A stretch of 64,000 nucleotides of DNA from AP-15 sp963772295. Its GTDB lineage: Bacteria > Pseudomonadota > Alphaproteobacteria > ATCC43930 > CGMCC-115725. Below are positions 1 through 9,712 of the stretch, piece by piece. Under the pieces are notes generated by a model. That model worked only from the letters and a program-made list of their open reading frames with translations, made no database searches and was not told where the DNA came from. A program made the translations under genes and the position numbers. The DNA lies in assembly GCA_963772295.1 (NCBI GenBank), contig CAVYWO010000020.1, forward strand, positions 1-64,000. Reading direction: 5' to 3'. Positions within the stretch are counted from its first letter, which is position 1. The number at the start of each line of letters is the position of its first letter.

Positions 1-119
1 ACCGCGCTGCACCGTGTTACCTTCCGCTGCCCACCCAGGAGTTTTCAGCCGGGCCCTGCTCGATCATGTAATTATTTTGTGGCCTGGATGCGTCGCGTTC
101 CGGTAAGCCCAGCTTAAAT

Positions 120-953
120 CGTGATGCGCTCGACCTCGTCGAGCGTGACCGCGTCGCTCGTGCGATCGTAGAGCTTCGTGGTCGGCGGGCTTTCGTGTGC
201 GGCCAGGGCCTGGGCGTTCTCGAGCGTGCGGCCGGCCTCGAGGTGAGCCGTGATGCCGGTCGCGCGGAAGAACGTGACAGCCGAGCTTGATCTTGAAGCC
301 AGCATCGGCAGAACGGCGGCGTACCATGCGATAAGCGTCGACGCGGTTCATCGGCTTGTCGGTCAGGACGCCCTTTTTGCCGATCGCCGAGCGGAAGAGG
401 GGGCCTCTGCCATCCTCGCGAATGCCAGCCGCGGCAAGGTACTCGTCGATGAAGGCTTCCAGCTTGTGATGCGCGGTATCGAGGCTTTCGAGCAGCCGCC
501 GGGCCTGGTCCTCGGTCAGCACAGGGGTTTTGCCGCGGCGCACGACGTGTTTGGCCCGCGGGCATGGGCAGGGTTGACGGCAAGGACCTGGCCCACGACC
601 AGCCAGTCGAAGAGCATCCGAATGGCGGCGAGGTGCAATTTGACGGTCGGCTTGGCGGCCGTGGCCTGCACCGCCTCGATATAGGCCGCGACATGGACCG
701 GCTCGATGTCTGCGAACTCGCCGATCTCGTGCTGCTCGACCCAGGTGAAGAAGTGGCAGGCGGCCCGGTAATAGGCCATGCGGGTGTTCTTGTTGCCGAT
801 CGTCGCAGCGAAAAATTCGAGGAAGCGGCGCGCGGCGTGCTCGTCGGCGTCGGCGATCACCGCTGGCACGACGACCGCGCCATGTACGGCAAGCGCCTTA
901 CCCGGCGCCGCGCTCCTCAGAACGGCCGGCAGGTTGCGCCGCGGTGCGCGCAC
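120..953 (-). pseudogene. Tyrosine recombinase (XerD-like integrase) remnant
   Basis: The first part (about 516-953) encodes a SAM-like core-binding domain of a phage-type integrase, with the stretch NKNTRMAYYRAACHFFTW and the ending HLAAIRMLFDWLVVGQVL. Downstream the frame carries KTPVLTEDQARRLLESLD, then jumps straight to HHKLEAFIDEYLAAAGI, so the segment holding the first catalytic Arg is missing. The C-terminus (RATGITAHLEAGRTLENAQ, then TTKLYDRTSD with the catalytic Tyr) is in another frame (114-305). Internal deletion plus frameshift make it non-functional. Family assignment comes from these motifs; the element it once mobilised is not visible. Confidence 0.8.
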
Positions 954-1076
954 GCCAACTCGTCATGAGTGAATTGCAACCTCCGCATGCAGACCTCCCC
1001 CGAACGGCGCTTAGGACCGGGGAAGGTTCTCACCTAAAGCCGTCATCGGGCCGGTGGGATAAGGTCGCGAATTTCA

Positions 1077-3197
1077 TCATCCGGGCGCTAAGGCGTTGAA
1101 ATACGCGGTGTGTTCCGTAAGCGCCTCCGAGATCGCGAGCAGCCCAGCACGCGCCCGCAGAATAGCCGTGCCCGGTCGTGCCGCGAGCGCGTCATCAAGA
1201 TTGGCAAGTTTGGCAACCGCCGCCGCGCTGCTGCCTTCCGCCAAAGCCTCAAGCGCTTCATCAAGGCCTGAGCCCAAATCGAGGCGGCGACAGATGTTCC
1301 GCAGGCGGGTGATCTCGCAACCGACCGACAGCGCTGCCAAGAGCTGCGAGCGCTGTAGCGGCGCGGCCGAGTCCGGCAGGACGGAGAGGCGGCTATAGAC
1401 GCGACCCTCCCAGCCCTCCGATCCCCGGGGAATTTTGCCCGTCGCGAGACGACGCAGATCCCGTAACGTGAAACTCAGAAGCCGGCGGGCCCGCGATGCC
1501 GGAGGCAACAGCGGCAGCAGGCGAAACGAGAGCGCCGCGCTACCCAATCCAGCGATTGCCGCCGCTGACGCATTATAGAATTGCACAGTGTTGTAGCTCA
1601 TTTGGTTTGTCGGTGCGAGGAGAAAACAAAAGAACGCTGCTATAGCGGTAAACATTGGCGTCCGCCACGACTGGGCCGCCCCTGCGCCAGCCGGCACCAG
1701 AACAAGGCCGATCGCGAGGCTAAAACCGACGAAGGTCGACAACCTCGGCAGCAACGCGAAGCCAATGATCGCCGCGAGAGCGGCTGTGAAAAAGGTGCCT
1801 ATCGTGAAACTCATGGCTGCCGGATATGCCTGGTCGCCTCGCTGTGCGAACAGAATCGTGCCGATCGCCGCGAAGGTTATGGCGAAGGCGCCGTTCGGCC
1901 ATGCGGTGACGATCCAGAACAGCTCGACAGCACCAACCGCAACCAAGACGCGCGCTGCGTCGATCAGCGGGGGACGCCAGTTCGGCACATGCAGCCGAAT
2001 ACCCCCACGGCGCGGCACCGGCCGAGCCAAATCCCCAACGAGGAGCGCCAGCCCGTTGAGCGCGCACGAGACACCCGCCAGCACTTCGGCCGTCTGATCG
2101 GCAAGCAACCGCGCCGACGGTGTGTCCGCCGGCAGGATGTTCAGCGCTGCGACACCTTGCTCATAAATACGACGCAGACCGACGGGATTGGTGAGCCATC
2201 CCACCGGGTCTCCACTCTCGAACCCAGGCCTCAGCTCGTTCGGTACGGCTTGCGACACGATCGCCGCCAGTTGTTGAGCTTGGTCACGCGGCAGCTGGGC
2301 AAGGTGAACCGCAACGATGCGCCAGCCGGCCACCGCCTTGAGCAAACCGTCCACCGCTGCCTGTAACACAGGCGAATTTTGACGTAGCTGGGAAGATTCT
2401 CCGACCGCCTCTTCGATGCTCGGATCGAGTTCGATAATACGCCGGGCTAGCTCTTGCCGTACCGGCTGCGTCTCCACAAGTTCAGGTCCAGCCAGTGCCA
2501 AGGTGCCGGAGAAGCGACGGATGATCTCCGCCGCGATGGCTGCGATCCGGGTGGCCAGCCGGCGATCTGCGCTGCCGAAATCGGTTCCCGAAAGGACGAT
2601 ACCGGCGCAGACAATGCCGATGCAAATCTCAGTGCAACGGATCACTGCCAAGATAAAAGCCTCGTCGCCGTTCACGCCCCCGGTCGCCCCGAGCTCGTTG
2701 CCCGCGATAATTGCTGCCGTAATCCCGGCGAGTTGCGCCGCATGGGCCAGAAAATTGCGCAGTATTGTGGCGACAAGGGCGCAGGCCGCGCCCCACAAAG
2801 CCAGGCCCGCGAGAAAGGCGATGCGGTCCTGCGGGAAACAGGCGGTCAGCACCACGATGGCGATTCCGCCCGCGATCGTGCCGATCATGCGATACCAGCC
2901 CTTGCGCAACGAGGCGCCAAGATGAGGCTGGCAAACAAGAGCCGCGGTTGTTCCGGCCCAGTACGGATTGTCGAGTTCAAGCCAGAACGCGACGTAAAGC
3001 GAGAGACAGACCGAAATCCATAAACGAAGTCCGAAAGCCAGTGGTGACCGTGTCGCTGCCCAAGCGGTCTGTAACCGCGCAGCAGTCGGCCCTCTGCCCG
3101 TAATTGCGCGCAGCAGATGCGACACACAATTACTGTTAGCGAAACGCCGCAAAAGGGTAGACCTGGGCGTTGAACGGCGGTCTATTGGGGGGTACAT
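1077..3197 (-). CDS. FUSC-family inner-membrane protein (aromatic acid exporter-like)
   Basis: A 706-residue protein with two blocks of hydrophobic helices (roughly residues 60-195 and 400-560), each followed by a long soluble stretch. This is the repeat architecture of the FUSC/AaeB family. The first block contains LELDNPYWAGTTAALVCQP, a typical family signature. Relatives export hydroxylated aromatic carboxylic acids or other small organic acids, usually with a membrane-fusion partner, but no AaeA/HlyD-like gene is adjacent. The ATG at 3197 is chosen because it precedes a basic N-terminus and leaves the first helix block complete. Substrate cannot be inferred. Length is normal for the family. 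Confidence 0.82.
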   Translation of the reverse strand: MYPPIDRRSTPRSTLLRRFANSNCVSHLLRAITGRGPTAARLQTAWAATRSPLAFGLRLWISVCLSLYVAFWLELDNPYWAGTTAALVCQPHLGASLRKGWYRMIGTIAGGIAIVVLTACFPQDRIAFLAGLALWGAACALVATILRNFLAHAAQLAGITAAIIAGNELGATGGVNGDEAFILAVIRCTEICIGIVCAGIVLSGTDFGSADRRLATRIAAIAAEIIRRFSGTLALAGPELVETQPVRQELARRIIELDPSIEEAVGESSQLRQNSPVLQAAVDGLLKAVAGWRIVAVHLAQLPRDQAQQLAAIVSQAVPNELRPGFESGDPVGWLTNPVGLRRIYEQGVAALNILPADTPSARLLADQTAEVLAGVSCALNGLALLVGDLARPVPRRGGIRLHVPNWRPPLIDAARVLVAVGAVELFWIVTAWPNGAFAITFAAIGTILFAQRGDQAYPAAMSFTIGTFFTAALAAIIGFALLPRLSTFVGFSLAIGLVLVPAGAGAAQSWRTPMFTAIAAFFCFLLAPTNQMSYNTVQFYNASAAAIAGLGSAALSFRLLPLLPPASRARRLLSFTLRDLRRLATGKIPRGSEGWEGRVYSRLSVLPDSAAPLQRSQLLAALSVGCEITRLRNICRRLDLGSGLDEALEALAEGSSAAAVAKLANLDDALAARPGTAILRARAGLLAISEALTEHTAYFNALAPG

Positions 3198-3578
3198 GCG
3201 ATGCGGATTGTTAGGGCTTTTCGGACGCCTGCCTCCGAGTGCTCCATCGCGCCCGAGCCTGGCAGGCGTCCGAAGAACCTTAACACGAAGACCCGTTCCC
3301 GCCTCCAGGGCTGAGCGACCGCTAGGTGATCAGACAGGGACCCTGGCCGGGACGCGGGGCAAACCGGCAAGATGCGCCGAAAACGGACACTCGCCAACTC
3401 GGTGTTGGCCGGCGCGCTGGCCTGATTATCGCACTCACCAGCCCGACCGGCTCCTCAGCCCCGAGGGGCCGCGATCACAAAGCGCATTTCGTCGATCGTG
3501 GTCGGAATGAACCGGGTCATACTGAGACTTGACGCCGACCGCTCGAGCTGCGGAGGATCGGAGAAAAGAGGGGCGACG
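3198..3578. other. Intergenic stretch without a recognised gene
   Basis: About 380 bases between the divergently read FUSC gene and the GFA remnant. I see no protein with family features on either strand and no clear terminator. Promoters for both flanking genes could lie here, but none stands out. Confidence 0.4.
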
Positions 3579-3780
3579 ATGGCGAATGTGCGAGGAAGTT
3601 GCCTGTGCGGCGGCGTCAAGTCGCCCGGCTTTTACCGGGGGTTTTGCGGCGCCTGCGGCTCGCCGATCATCAACAAATCGAGCCACCTCGAGTTTGGTGT
3701 CCCGCTGGGCATCCTCGACGGATTGTCGGCGCCGACGGATGTGCTTACTCTTGGGCCTCTCTTGAGAGGAGATCAAAGCG
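3579..3780 (+). pseudogene. GFA-family (glutathione-dependent formaldehyde-activating-like) remnant
   Basis: From ATG 3579 the frame reads MANVRGSCLCGGVKS and continues with RGFCGACGSPIINKSS. These are the first CxCG and the second CxxCG zinc-binding motifs of GFA-domain proteins. In intact relatives about 50 residues, including the middle CxxC, lie between them; here they are only a few residues apart, so the centre has been deleted. The reading frame runs on past 3781 into the next gene with no family similarity. I treat it as an internally deleted relic. Confidence 0.6.
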
Positions 3781-5544
3781 ATGGCGCGGTTGCTCTCAGT
3801 AAATGTGGGCCTGCCACGCGACATCGAGTGGCAAGGGAAAACCGTCCACACCGCCGTCTGGAAAACGCCGGTTCAGGGCCGACGCATGACACGACGGCTC
3901 AACGTTGATGGAGACGGTCAAGGAGATTTGGCGGGGCATGGCGGCGAACACCGGGCAGTCTTTGTCTACCAGATCGAATCTTATCGTTATTGGCAAACCC
4001 AGCTCGGTCGAGACGACTTTACCTATGGCCAGTTCGGAGAGAATTTTACAGTCGAAGGGCTGGCGGATACTGAAGTGTGCATTGGCGATCATTACCGGAT
4101 CGGCGATGCGCTGTTCGAGGTGACGCAGCCGCGCGTCACCTGCTATCGGGTCGGCATCCGCATGAACGAGCCGCAGATGGCGGCACTGCTCGTCTCACAC
4201 GGCAGGCCCGGCTTCTATTTCCGGGTCCTGGAGGAAGGCGAAGTCGGCGCCGGCGCCGAAATCGCGAAGGTCAGGGCGGGTCCCGAGCGGGTGACCGTCG
4301 CCGAGATCAATGCGCTGTTATATTTGCCGGGTCACCCGGCAAGCGGGCTGGAACGAGCGTTGCGCATCCCGGCATTGAGCGCCGGTTGGCGAACCTCGTT
4401 AGAGGCGCTGCTCGACCGGGAACGAAAAGGCGACAGATCAACGGGTAACCCCGGGCTTGGTCCACCGATGGGCCCGCCCCCCGCGTGGCAAGGCTTCCGT
4501 TCATTGCGGGTGTCGCGCAAGCTGCACGAAAGCAGCAATGTCATTTCGCTCGTCCTGGAGCCGGCCGACGGTGAGCCGCTGGCGGCCGCCCTGGCGGGGC
4601 AGTTTATCGTATTGCGGCTCAGGCCACGGCCCGACGAGAGCGCTCTCCTGCGCAGCTATTCGCTGTCGGGCGCGCCGAGCGAGGATCGCTATTGCATCAG
4701 CGTCAAGCGCGAGCCGCATGGCGCCGCCGGGGCTTACATCGATACGCGGGTTCAGGCCGGCGATATTCTCGACGTGAGCGCCCCGCGCGGCAGCTTTACG
4801 TTGCGGGAGGACGAGCGTCCCGTGGTCCTTGTCAGCGCCGGCATCGGCGCCACCCCAGTCCTCGCTATGCTGCACGCACTGGCCGCCGAGCAAACTCGGA
4901 GAGAGATTTGGTGGATTCACGGTGCCCGCAACAGCAGCGAGCATCCATTTGCGGCGGAGGTGCGCGAGCTCCTCACGACTTTGCCCGCAAGCCGCAGCCA
5001 CATTCGTTACAGTGCGCCAAAGCCAACCGATCGGCCGAGTGTCGATTTCGACAAGGTGGGGCGCGTGGGCGTGCCCGTGTTCGAGGAAATAGGCGTCCCG
5101 CCCGATGCGGACTTCTACATCTGCGGTCCAGCCGCGTTTATGAGCGGTCTGGTCGACGGTCTTGCAGGCTGGGGGGTCGCCCGTGACCGCCTGCACACCG
5201 AGAATTTCGGGTCGGGCCAGTCGAAGACGCCGGGCATCGCCGCGGTCCCGCGGCGGCCGCCGCATCCGCCGGCGGAAGCCGCGGAGGTCGGGCCGCTTGT
5301 ATCCTTTACGCGCAGCAATCTCGCCGTCCACTGGGGTTCCGCATTCCACAGCCTGCTCGAACTAGCCGAGGCGTGCGATGTGCCCGTGCGCTGGGCGTGC
5401 CGCACCGGAGTTTGTCATAACTGCGAGACAGGGCTGATTTCCGGCTCCGTCATCTACCGGCCGGACCCAGTCGAGCCGCCGGCCGAGGGCAATCTGTTGA
5501 TCTGCTGCAGCCAGCCCCAAGGTGACATTGCTCTCGATCTTTGA
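3781..5544 (+). CDS. MOSC domain / ferredoxin reductase / 2Fe-2S fusion protein
   Basis: A 587-residue fusion. Residues 1-165 form a YiiM-type MOSC domain with GHGGEHRAV (52-60) and the conserved Cys121 in PRVTCYRVG, the likely molybdenum-cofactor ligand. Residues 238-465 form a phthalate-dioxygenase-reductase-like FAD/NAD(P) module (FAD motif RSYSLSG at 291-297, VSAGIGATPV at 351-360, FYICGP at 445-450). The C-terminus is a plant-type 2Fe-2S ferredoxin with Cys540, Cys545, Cys548 and Cys575. Such fusions are thought to pass electrons from NAD(P)H to a Mo-centre that reduces N-hydroxylated or similar compounds; the substrate here is unknown. A decayed second copy lies at 7204-7770. Confidence 0.88.
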   Translation: MARLLSVNVGLPRDIEWQGKTVHTAVWKTPVQGRRMTRRLNVDGDGQGDLAGHGGEHRAVFVYQIESYRYWQTQLGRDDFTYGQFGENFTVEGLADTEVCIGDHYRIGDALFEVTQPRVTCYRVGIRMNEPQMAALLVSHGRPGFYFRVLEEGEVGAGAEIAKVRAGPERVTVAEINALLYLPGHPASGLERALRIPALSAGWRTSLEALLDRERKGDRSTGNPGLGPPMGPPPAWQGFRSLRVSRKLHESSNVISLVLEPADGEPLAAALAGQFIVLRLRPRPDESALLRSYSLSGAPSEDRYCISVKREPHGAAGAYIDTRVQAGDILDVSAPRGSFTLREDERPVVLVSAGIGATPVLAMLHALAAEQTRREIWWIHGARNSSEHPFAAEVRELLTTLPASRSHIRYSAPKPTDRPSVDFDKVGRVGVPVFEEIGVPPDADFYICGPAAFMSGLVDGLAGWGVARDRLHTENFGSGQSKTPGIAAVPRRPPHPPAEAAEVGPLVSFTRSNLAVHWGSAFHSLLELAEACDVPVRWACRTGVCHNCETGLISGSVIYRPDPVEPPAEGNLLICCSQPQGDIALDL

Positions 5545-5633
5545 CGCGGTTGAAGCGCCCGTCGTGCCCAGCCGCTACATAAAACGATATAAGCAACTGG
5601 TTATTATACCTCCTACTGCTGGAGAGGCTTGTC

Positions 5634-7013
5634 ATGCCCGACTTCGACGCGATCATCATCGGCACCGGCCAAGCCGGGCCATCTTTGGCATTCCGCCTAG
5701 CCGGCGCCGGGATGAAGGTGGCTGTCGTTGAGCGCCATCTCGTCGGCGGCACTTGCGTCAATACCGGCTGCACCCCGACCAAGGCCTTGGTAGCGAGCGC
5801 CGATGCCGCCCGGATCGCGCGCCGCGCCGCCGAGTATGGTGTGGTGATCGGGGGTGATATCGGCATCGACATGCGGCGGGTAAAGGCGCGCACGGATGGG
5901 ATTGTGGCGGCGTCACGAAACGGGCTTACCTCGGCCCTCGAAAACGCCACAAACATCACGTTCTACCGCGGCCACGCCCGGTTCGCGTTGCCGCAAGCGG
6001 TGGAAATCGCCGGCGAGCGGCTGCGCGCTGGACGGATCTTCATCAATGTCGGCGGCCGGGCGCTGGTGCCGCCAATGCCCGGCATAAACGAAGTGCCCTA
6101 CCTGACGAATTCGTCGATGATGGACGTCGATTTTCTGCCGCACCATCTCATCATTGTCGGCGGCAGCTATATCGGCCTCGAATTCGGCCAAATGTACCGC
6201 CGCTTTGGCAGCCAGGTAACGATCATCGAAATGGCGCCGCGGCTCGTTCGCCATGAGGACGAGGACGTGTCGGCGGCGATCAAGGACATCGTCGAGCGCG
6301 AGGGCGTCGATGTCAGGTTGAATGCCGAATGCATCAGCCTCGTCAAGCGCGGCGACGCGATCGTCGCCAAGGTCGATTGCACCGCCGGCGCCCCCGAAGT
6401 CGCTGGCTCGCATCTGTTGCTGGCAGTCGGCCGTCGGCCGAATACCGACGATCTGGATCTCGACAAAGCCGGGGTGCGCTGCGACGAGCGTGGCTACATC
6501 ATCGTCGATGACCGATTGCAAACCACTGCGCCGGGCATCTGGGCTCTCGGGGACTGCAACGGCAAGGGCGCCTTCACCCACACCGCGTACAACGATTTCG
6601 AGATCGTCGCCGCGAATTTGCTCGACCACGACCCGCGCCGCCGGGTCAGCGAGCGTATCACCGCATATGCCCTTTACATCGACCCGCCATTGGGCCGCGT
6701 CGGCATGACCTTGGCCGAGGCACGCAACAGTGGGCGGCGGGTGTTGGCCGGCGAGCGGCCGATGACGCGCGTTGCCCGCGCCGTTGAAAAGGGCGAGACG
6801 CAAGGCTTTATGCGCATTCTCGTCGATGGCGACAGCAAAGAGATCCTCGGCGCCTCATTGCTCGGTACAGGATGCGACGAGGCTGTCCACGCGATCCTCG
6901 ATCTGATGTATGCCAAAGCCCCGTATACGGTCATGCAGCGCGCGATGCACATTCATCCGACGGTCAGCGAGCTGCTACCGACTATCTTAGGTGACCTCAA
7001 ATCGGTAGGTTGA
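5634..7013 (+). CDS. Mercuric-reductase-like FAD/NAD disulfide oxidoreductase
   Basis: A 459-residue class I pyridine-nucleotide disulfide oxidoreductase. The N-terminal FAD site reads GTGQAG (residues 10-15) and the redox-active disulfide is GGTCVNTGCTPTK with Cys41 and Cys46. A second nucleotide-binding site (IIVGGSYIGLEFGQMYRR) and the C-terminal dimerisation domain with HIHPTVSELLPT follow, so all domains are present. No vicinal Cys pair of true MerA is visible at the C-terminus and no mer genes surround it, so mercury reduction is doubtful. It starts 89 bases after the MOSC fusion gene in the same direction; co-expression is plausible. Confidence 0.85.
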   Translation: MPDFDAIIIGTGQAGPSLAFRLAGAGMKVAVVERHLVGGTCVNTGCTPTKALVASADAARIARRAAEYGVVIGGDIGIDMRRVKARTDGIVAASRNGLTSALENATNITFYRGHARFALPQAVEIAGERLRAGRIFINVGGRALVPPMPGINEVPYLTNSSMMDVDFLPHHLIIVGGSYIGLEFGQMYRRFGSQVTIIEMAPRLVRHEDEDVSAAIKDIVEREGVDVRLNAECISLVKRGDAIVAKVDCTAGAPEVAGSHLLLAVGRRPNTDDLDLDKAGVRCDERGYIIVDDRLQTTAPGIWALGDCNGKGAFTHTAYNDFEIVAANLLDHDPRRRVSERITAYALYIDPPLGRVGMTLAEARNSGRRVLAGERPMTRVARAVEKGETQGFMRILVDGDSKEILGASLLGTGCDEAVHAILDLMYAKAPYTVMQRAMHIHPTVSELLPTILGDLKSVG

Positions 7014-7203
7014 GCCGGGCTGGTCCTCGACAAAATACGCAGGGGCTTCCGTGAGCTTCGACCGATCTCGGCCGGTGGCGGCTGCAACGCCCGGAAGGCT
7101 GAAGCTGCGGTGGCAAGGGTGCCGGCGCTGAGCATGCAGATCGTCAAGCAGAGCCACGACACGAAGGGCTTCGTCGGCCTGCCGCGGCGCTGGGTGGGCC
7201 GTC

Positions 7204-7317
7204 ATGTTGCGCGGCGGTGGCGACAGGCAAAGGGATTTGGTGCGACATGGCGGCGAGCATCGGGCGGCCGTCCGTCGTTATCGTGTGCATGGCAAGACTG
7301 TTGAATTTAGATCGTCC
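7204..7317 (+). pseudogene. MOSC-domain fragment, decayed copy of the 3781 gene
   Basis: The frame from 7204 encodes DRQRDLVRHGGEHRAAV, matching GDGQGDLAGHGGEHRAV in the intact fusion protein at 3781. The DNA is also closely similar over about 40 bases (7231-7272). Nothing else of the MOSC domain is recognisable. The fragment points the opposite way from the ferredoxin end of the same duplicated gene, which begins two bases further on. Confidence 0.6.
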
Positions 7318-7318
7318 G

Positions 7319-7770
7319 TCAGAGATCAATCGCGATATCGCCCTCGGGCCGAGAGCAGCATATCAGCGCATTGCCGTCGGCCGGCGGCTCAACCGGGTCG
7401 GGCCGATAGCTGACGTCGCCGCCGATGAGTGCCGTCTCGCAATCGTGGCAGACCCGGTGCGGCACGACCATCGCACCGGTACATCGCACGCCTCGGCCAT
7501 CTCCAGGAGGCTTTGGAACGCCGGGTCCCAACGGACATTGAGGCCGCTGCGCGCGAAGGATTACGAGCGGCCCCGTGCCGACGGGTCCCGCCGGCAGGTG
7601 CGGCGGCTTGAGCGGAGCCACGGCAATTCTCGGTGTCAGCGACGGACGCGCTCCGAACGTCTCGGTGTGAATGCGTTTGGCGGCTGCTCCCCAGGCTGCG
7701 AGGCCGGCCGGCAGATCGGCCATAAAAGGCAGGTGGCCCGCATAGGTAGAAATCGGCATCGCGGGGCACG
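7319..7770 (-). pseudogene. Ferredoxin reductase/2Fe-2S C-terminal fragment, decayed copy of the 3781 gene
   Basis: Read on the minus strand in two frames, this encodes RDADFYLCGPPAF, then RIHTETFGARPS, VCHDCETALIGG and SYRPDPVEPPADGNALICCS, ending GDIAIDL. It parallels the last 145 residues of the intact fusion (DADFYICGPAAF ... VCHNCETGL ... GDIALDL). At least two frameshifts are present and the first cluster Cys of CRTGVC has become PHRVC, so no 2Fe-2S cluster could form. This is a duplicate in ruins, inverted relative to its own MOSC fragment. Confidence 0.8.
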
Positions 7771-7882
7771 CTTCAAGGACGCCCACTCCCAAGCGGCCAG
7801 GGGCGTCAAGAGATGCTAATATGGCTGACGTCAGGGTGACTTGTACCAATGGGGTGCACCGGTGGCGCGAGGGAAGATTGAA

Positions 7883-8263
7883 ATGGAAGACTTTGAGATT
7901 CGAGCGGCATTGGATGCCCACTGGGCTGCATCCGACGCCAACGACTTTGAGGCGGAGCACCAGATTTACCGAGAGGATGCGGTGCTCGAGTACCCGCAAT
8001 CGGGCGAGCGCATCCGCGGCCGGCGCAATATTCAGGCGTCTCGCTTCGCACAGCCGAGCATGAAGCGCTTCACGGTGCGGCGCATCCTCGGCGCTGCCGA
8101 CCTCTGGGTCACTGAATTCGTCCTTACTTACGACGGGCAACCGTCTTACACGGTGAGCATTATGGAGTTCAAAGATGGGAAGGTGGCCCGCGAGACCCAA
8201 TACTTCGGCGATGCGTTTGAGCCGGGGCCTTCACGCGCTCAATGGGTCGAGCTGATGCGGTGA
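7883..8263 (+). CDS. SnoaL/NTF2-like small protein
   Basis: A 126-residue protein with the alpha+beta cone fold signature of the NTF2/SnoaL superfamily: helix HWAASDANDFEAEHQIYRED, then VLEYPQSGERIRGR and strand-rich IMEFKDGKVARETQYFGD. Members are small polyketide cyclases, ester-hydrolase-like or ligand-binding proteins; no specific function follows from this sequence. The ATG at 7883 is preferred over an upstream start because it is preceded by a purine-rich GAGGGAAGA and begins the conserved part. It is followed closely by the broken aldo/keto reductase. Confidence 0.75.
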   Translation: MEDFEIRAALDAHWAASDANDFEAEHQIYREDAVLEYPQSGERIRGRRNIQASRFAQPSMKRFTVRRILGAADLWVTEFVLTYDGQPSYTVSIMEFKDGKVARETQYFGDAFEPGPSRAQWVELMR

Positions 8264-8337
8264 AATGCAAACGGCGCGAGGTGGCGATCCAACGCTTCCT
8301 CATGCCGAGCTAGATCTCAGGACGGAGGAGTACGAGC

Positions 8338-8730
8338 ATGACAGCGCCCGACACTCTTCGCTATGCAAGGATCCCCCTCAGCCACGGATCTGGTGCAATT
8401 CCCGCCCTCGGGTTTGGTACGCTGATTCCGGATCCCCTCGCGACCGAACAGGCAACCAAGACCGCATTGGAAGTGGGGTTTCGTCACTTCGATTGCTCGG
8501 AGCGCTATCGCAATGAACCAGCGGTCGGCGATGCGATGCAGAAGGTGTTTAAGGCGGGGACGATTTAGCGGAAGGATGTGTTCGTCACCACGAAGCTCTG
8601 GAATAACAATCATCGCTCTGAGCGGGTCAAGCCCGCCTTCGAGGCGAGTTGCCAGCGACTCCGACTCGACTATGTCGATCGCTATCTCGTCCATACCCCC
8701 TTTGCCGTCCTCGCAGCCGACCGCCCGGAG
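8338..8730 (+). pseudogene. Aldo/keto reductase, truncated with an in-frame stop
   Basis: The frame from ATG 8338 reads like an AKR barrel start: IPALGFGTLIPDPLATEQ, ALEVGFRHFDCSERYRNE. It hits TAG at 8566-8568 and continues in the same frame as RKDVFVTTKLWNNNHR and LRLDYVDRYLVHTPFA up to about 8712. The catalytic Asp and Tyr positions are seen (FDCSERY), and so is the region of the catalytic Lys (TTKLWN). The remaining two thirds of the barrel is absent. Nonsense mutation plus 3' deletion; not functional. Confidence 0.85.
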
Positions 8731-8860
8731 CCGGGGCATGTCGGTCGAACTGAGCCAATCCAGAATGGCTGCACCCGCCGGCTACGGCAGCGATCTGCCC
8801 CTGAAGATGCTGGTTTGACAGGATCATCCCGTCGCCGACTTGTCGGCACGAACGGAGGGC

Positions 8861-9712
8861 TTACCGACCGGTGAATGGCGGGGTGGCTCCGGCGCCGTAG
8901 AACTCAGCGACGACGTGCATATCATCCGGCGTCAGCTGTCTCGCGATTGTACGCATTTGTTCATTGATGTCATTCTGGCGCCAGCCCTGGGCGAAGGCCG
9001 CGAGCTGGCGTTCGATATAGGCGGGTTGCTGGCCTTGCAGCGGCGGCGCCCCGATGATGTGGCCGGCGGGACCGTGACAGGCGGCGCAGGGCGGGATGCC
9101 GCGCGCTGGGTCTCCGGCGAACACGAGACGAATGGCGGGATTTTTTTCGCGAAGGGTATGGCCGGACTGGAATGGCTCGCCACGGAGGGACATCAGACCC
9201 TTCGGACGGCCCGCGAAATAAGCCGCCACATCGGCCGAAGCCGACGGCGACAGCACTTTCCCGATCGCGTTCATGACCCCCGACTGCCGCTTGCCGGCGC
9301 GAAAGTCGTCGAGCTGCTTGTAGATGCCCGCATCGTCCATCCGGGCAAGGGTGGGATAGAGGCCGGCAGCGCTGATCCCTCCTTCGCCGTGACAGGCGGT
9401 GCAGTTGAGCGCGACAAACGCGCCGCGCGCGGCGTTGCCGCCGGCGACCGTCGCGAGCGTGGCGCTGGTCCAGGCGATGCGTGTGGGCGTGACCAGGGGC
9501 GGCTGCGGTTCGCTCGCCGGCCCGGTATCGGCGGTGATCCCGAGCGCGTGGCAAAACGCGGTCCACGCCCCGAGCGGCGACCCATTCTGCTGCTCGCGAC
9601 CAAGCACGACAAAGCCCAGGACCACCGATATCGCGAGCGCCGCGGCGGTCACCCACCAAGCAATCCGCGGCCACGGATTGGCGAGTTCGACCGGACCGTC
9701 CTCCCGGGCCAT
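8861..9712 (-). CDS. Membrane-anchored diheme cytochrome c
   Basis: A 283-residue protein with a single N-terminal membrane helix (IAWWVTAAALAISVVLGFVV) and two class I c-type heme sites, CTACH and CAACH. Each is followed by an axial-Met type region (for example ALNCTACHGEGGISAAGLYP), as in cytochrome c4-like proteins. The ATG at 9712 overlaps the stop of the oxidase subunit I gene by one base, so the two were translationally coupled. It probably delivered electrons to that ba3-type oxidase, whose gene is now truncated; this cytochrome itself appears intact. Confidence 0.85.
   Translation of the reverse strand: MAREDGPVELANPWPRIAWWVTAAALAISVVLGFVVLGREQQNGSPLGAWTAFCHALGITADTGPASEPQPPLVTPTRIAWTSATLATVAGGNAARGAFVALNCTACHGEGGISAAGLYPTLARMDDAGIYKQLDDFRAGKRQSGVMNAIGKVLSPSASADVAAYFAGRPKGLMSLRGEPFQSGHTLREKNPAIRLVFAGDPARGIPPCAACHGPAGHIIGAPPLQGQQPAYIERQLAAFAQGWRQNDINEQMRTIARQLTPDDMHVVAEFYGAGATPPFTGR

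Noticed and set aside
6953..7162. Short minus-strand frame starting MSWLCLTICMLSAG, looking like a signal peptide
   Set aside because: It overlaps the end of the flavoprotein gene, has no further family features and no good ribosome site.
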